This document shows positions 6,292 to 8,566 of a DNA stretch of 8,566 nt, one piece after another. Under the pieces are notes generated by a model, which saw only the letters and a program-made list of their open reading frames with translations, ran no database searches and was not told where the DNA came from. The stretch covers positions 1 to 8,566 of the forward strand of contig CAZFOR010000051.1 of NCBI GenBank assembly GCA_964520895.1, in the 5' to 3' direction. The stretch's first letter is position 1; each line of letters begins with the position of its first letter. The DNA is from SIG350 sp964520895. Lineage in GTDB: Bacteria > Bacillota > Clostridia > TANB77 > SIG350. The position numbers and the translations under genes were made by a program.

Positions 6292-6297
6292 AAAGAC

Positions 6298-6444
6298 GGC
6301 AAAATACATTTGTATGAATAGCATATTTATATAGATGATAAAAGACTATGAACCTTGTCAGGTCCGGAAGGAAGCAGCAATAAGTAGAAACTTTTAGGTA
6401 TTTATATGATATGTTATTCATAGAGATGTATATGCCGTTTTTTT
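6298..6444 (+). ncRNA. ffs: Signal recognition particle RNA (4.5S-like, short form)
   Basis: This is the RNA scaffold of the signal recognition particle, which binds Ffh and targets nascent membrane and secreted proteins to FtsY. The hallmark Ffh-binding domain is at 6357-6378: GTCAGG, a GGAA tetraloop (6366-6369) closed by CC/GG, and AGCAGC, flanked by TTG/CAA covarying pairs. The ends zip into a long rod: ACGGCA (6296-6301) with TGCCGT (6433-6438), ATACAT with ATGTAT, and TATGAATA with TATTCATA. The terminal helix runs straight into seven T (6438-6444), so it doubles as the terminator. At about 145 nt it is longer than E. coli 4.5S RNA, but I see no Alu-domain sequence like that of the roughly 270-nt Bacillus and many clostridial forms. 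It lies directly upstream of dnaX, as in many Firmicutes. Confidence 0.93.
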
Positions 6445-6466
6445 GATAAATAAAGGAGGTGCATAG

Positions 6467-8131
6467 ATGGATTATATAGCATTATATAGAAGGTTTAGAC
6501 CACTTACATTTAATGATATGGTAGGACAGGATCATATATCACAAATACTTAAAAACCAAATAATAAATGATAGAGTAGGTCATGCATATTTATTTAGTGG
6601 TATACGAGGTACAGGTAAGACATCAACTGCAAAAATATTTGCAAGAACTGTTAACTGTGAAAATCCAGTAGATGGAGAACCTTGTAATGAATGTGAAATA
6701 TGTAAAAGTATATTAGATGGAACTAGTACAGATGTAACTGAAATAGATGCTGCATCAAATAATAGTGTAGATAATATTAGAAATATTAGAGAAGAAGTAA
6801 TGTATGTACCTACAAAAGCTAAATATAGAATATATATAATAGATGAGGTTCATATGTTATCAACAGGTGCTTTTAATGCATTATTAAAAACATTAGAAGA
6901 ACCACCTAAACATGTAAAATTTATACTAGCAACAACTGAGCCAAATAAACTACCAGCAACAATATTATCAAGATGCCAAAGATTTGATTTTAAGAGAATA
7001 TCAAATGATAATATAGTAAAAAAATTAGAAGATATATTAAATGGTATAAATAAAAAAGCAGATAAAGATGCATTAAATATTATTGCAAATTTATCAGATG
7101 GTGCATTAAGGGATGCTATTAGTATATTAGATAGATGTGTTAATGATACAGATAATATAACAGCAGATTATGTTGCAAATCTAGTAGGAATACCAAGTGG
7201 TGTAAAAACATTAGAGGTAATAGAAAATATTTTTAATAACAACTCACAAGATATGATTTTAAATATTAATAATATATTAAATGAAGGACAGAACATATCA
7301 GTATTACTAGATGAGATTATTAAAAAGATGTGTAATATCCTTATATATTTAAAAACAAATGAGATTAAAATATATAATCAAGAGGAAATAGAAAAACTTA
7401 AACAAGTAGCTAAATTAGTATCACCAGAAAAGATATCAAATTGTATATCAGATATATCTAAAATTCAAAATGATATTAAATGGGCAAAAAGTGATGAAAT
7501 AGTTGCAATTTCTGGACTAATTAGATTATGTGTACAAACAAAAAATGATAATTTAGATGATGTAAAACTTAGAATAGAAAAGATAGAAAATGAAATAAAA
7601 GATATAACTAAAAATGGTGTTAGTATAGTAAATAATAATTCTATACAAAATCAAAAAGCAGACCAAGAAAAACAAGATAGCAAGGAAGTTAGTGTTAATC
7701 AAGCTACTGAAAAAGAAATAATAACAGGTGTAAATGAAGAGCAAGAAGTGTATGAAGTGCAGGATGTAAAAGAAGAGGTTAATCCACAAACAGAAAATTA
7801 TGAAACAAAAGATGTGCAAGAGTGGAGAGAAATATTAACTAATCTACGAGAACAAGGAAGGGTTAATATATTTACAGGACTTGTTAATGCAACTGCAAGT
7901 TATATAGCAGATGATGTTATTGGTATATATTTTAAAGCTGATTTTGCAAAAAATATGATAGATACACCAACTAATACTCAGATTATTAAAAAGGTGGTAG
8001 AAGATGTAACAGGCAGAGCATATGATATAAGATGTTTTTTAGAAACAGAAAAAAAAGAGGATAGTAAATTTAGTAAAATAAAAAAAACTATTGAGCAGTT
8101 TGATATTCCAATGGATATTATAGATGAATAG
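6467..8131 (+). CDS. dnaX: DNA polymerase III subunit gamma/tau (clamp loader)
   Basis: This 554-residue AAA+ subunit of the clamp-loader complex opens and loads the beta sliding clamp and couples the polymerase to the replisome. Visible motifs are Walker A GIRGTGKT (45-52); the four zinc-binding cysteines 64, 73, 76 and 79; Walker B DEVH (126-129); the SRC arginine-finger motif (168-170); and the sensor 2 segment GALRDA near 210. Domain III extends to about 360. A charged, Gln/Glu/Lys-rich linker (about 380-445) leads to a C-terminal domain from about 447 that in this family contacts the polymerase. The length is close to B. subtilis DnaX. Start: AAAGGAGGT at 6452-6460, six bases before the ATG. 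Transcription probably comes from read-through of the SRP RNA terminator or a promoter I cannot pinpoint. Two runs of eight A occur near the 3' end (8049-8056, 8080-8087). Confidence 0.96.
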   Translation: MDYIALYRRFRPLTFNDMVGQDHISQILKNQIINDRVGHAYLFSGIRGTGKTSTAKIFARTVNCENPVDGEPCNECEICKSILDGTSTDVTEIDAASNNSVDNIRNIREEVMYVPTKAKYRIYIIDEVHMLSTGAFNALLKTLEEPPKHVKFILATTEPNKLPATILSRCQRFDFKRISNDNIVKKLEDILNGINKKADKDALNIIANLSDGALRDAISILDRCVNDTDNITADYVANLVGIPSGVKTLEVIENIFNNNSQDMILNINNILNEGQNISVLLDEIIKKMCNILIYLKTNEIKIYNQEEIEKLKQVAKLVSPEKISNCISDISKIQNDIKWAKSDEIVAISGLIRLCVQTKNDNLDDVKLRIEKIENEIKDITKNGVSIVNNNSIQNQKADQEKQDSKEVSVNQATEKEIITGVNEEQEVYEVQDVKEEVNPQTENYETKDVQEWREILTNLREQGRVNIFTGLVNATASYIADDVIGIYFKADFAKNMIDTPTNTQIIKKVVEDVTGRAYDIRCFLETEKKEDSKFSKIKKTIEQFDIPMDIIDE

Positions 8132-8146
8132 AGGAGGTATATTTTT

Positions 8147-8479
8147 ATGGCAAAATTTAATGGTTTCCCAGGAATGGGTGGAGGTAATTTTAATAATATT
8201 TTAAAACAAGCTCAAAAAATGCAAGAAGAGGTTTTGAAAAAACAAGAGGAAGTGTCTTCACAAGACTTTGATGCATCAGTAGGTGGAGGTGCAGTATCTG
8301 TTGTAATGACAGGTGATAAAATATTAAAAGAAGTTAAAATAAAGAAAGAAGTAGTAGATCCTGAAGATGTTGATATGTTACAAGATTTAATTGTAAGTGC
8401 AGTAAATGAAGCATCTAGAAAAGTTGATTCTGTTTTAAATAATGAAATGGGTAAATATAACATACCAGGACTATTTTAG
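8147..8479 (+). CDS. ybaB: YbaB/EbfC family nucleoid-associated DNA-binding protein
   Basis: This 110-residue protein of a family that forms dimers resembling tweezers and binds DNA is usually encoded between dnaX and recR. Features: a Gly/Met/Phe-rich N-terminus (GFPGMGGGNF), a helix beginning ILKQAQKMQEEV at about 19, the conserved beta section with VGGGAVSVVMTGD (about 46-58), KEVKIKKEVVDPEDVDML, and a C-terminal helix ending in GLF. The ribosome binding site GAGGAGG (8131-8137) overlaps the last base of the dnaX stop codon, so translation of the two is probably coupled. Its exact cellular role is not settled; a role in recombination repair with RecR or in nucleoid organisation has been proposed. 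Confidence 0.95.
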   Translation: MAKFNGFPGMGGGNFNNILKQAQKMQEEVLKKQEEVSSQDFDASVGGGAVSVVMTGDKILKEVKIKKEVVDPEDVDMLQDLIVSAVNEASRKVDSVLNNEMGKYNIPGLF

Positions 8480-8487
8480 GGGTAATT

Positions 8488-8566
8488 ATGATAGATTCAT
8501 ATAGTAAATCAATAGCAAATTTAATAGAAGAATTTGAAAAGTTTCCTAGCATAGGTCATAAGACTG
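8488..8566 (+). CDS. recR: Recombination protein RecR, 5' part only
   Basis: The reading frame begins at ATG 8488, after GGGG at 8479-8482 that overlaps the ybaB stop codon, and runs off the right edge after 26 codons. The visible residues include IANLIEEFEKFPSIGHKT, which matches the helix-hairpin-helix start of RecR (typically I-x-x-LI-x-x-x-x-x-LPGIG-x-KT). RecR works with RecO and RecF to load RecA on gapped single-stranded DNA. The zinc finger and Toprim domains lie outside the window. Gene order dnaX-ybaB-recR supports the call. Confidence 0.92.
   Translation, partial: MIDSYSKSIANLIEEFEKFPSIGHKT

Noticed and set aside
8049..8087. Two runs of eight A near the end of dnaX, considered as a gamma-subunit slippage signal
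   Set aside because: They lie at codons about 527 and 538 of 554, so slippage would change only the last 15-30 residues and could not make a gamma form. An A6G at about 7051 is in the wrong frame for the A AAA AAG type signal and falls in the core domain.

Overview
The window is very AT-rich on both strands. It carries classical sigma-A type promoters, strong AGGAGG ribosome binding sites, a cysteine-free SLH-domain surface protein and the ffs-dnaX-ybaB-recR gene order. Together these point to a chromosomal segment of a low-GC Gram-positive bacterium, most likely of class Clostridia. I cannot name the genus.

Layout from left to right. (1) Positions 34-80 form a plus-strand terminator for a gene lying left of the window. 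(2) Positions 110-2746 on the minus strand encode a secreted 878-residue protein with a signal peptide, SLH repeats and a long unidentified ectodomain. Its leader (about 2772-2846) can fold into an H-type pseudoknot just upstream of the ribosome binding site. (3) Positions 2825-5083 are an accessory islet of two divergently placed plus-strand genes: a small tyrosine recombinase (2917-3864) and an Abi_2/AbiF-type HEPN protein (4064-5014). (4) At the very end of the abi gene is a perfect consensus promoter, TTGACA-N18-TATAAT, whose -10 box contains the abi stop codon. It drives a stretch of only about 60 nt with two hairpins and a terminator (about 5022-5083). I read this as a small RNA partner of the Abi protein, as in the described AbiF toxin / RNA antitoxin systems. 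(5) Positions 5277-6182 encode a J-domain protein without a zinc finger. (6) Positions 6298-6444 are a short SRP RNA with its own consensus promoter. (7) Positions 6467 to the right edge hold dnaX, ybaB/ebfC and the start of recR, a tightly spaced housekeeping operon for DNA replication and recombination repair.

The best candidate for an unusual system is the recombinase + HEPN Abi protein + small RNA module between the surface-protein gene and the housekeeping block. The second is the candidate pseudoknot in the surface-protein leader. The right half (J-protein, SRP RNA, DnaX, YbaB, RecR) is ordinary core genome, apart from the SRP RNA lacking an Alu domain and the unusual position of the J-protein gene. 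All functional calls rest on motifs read by eye; no database search was possible.
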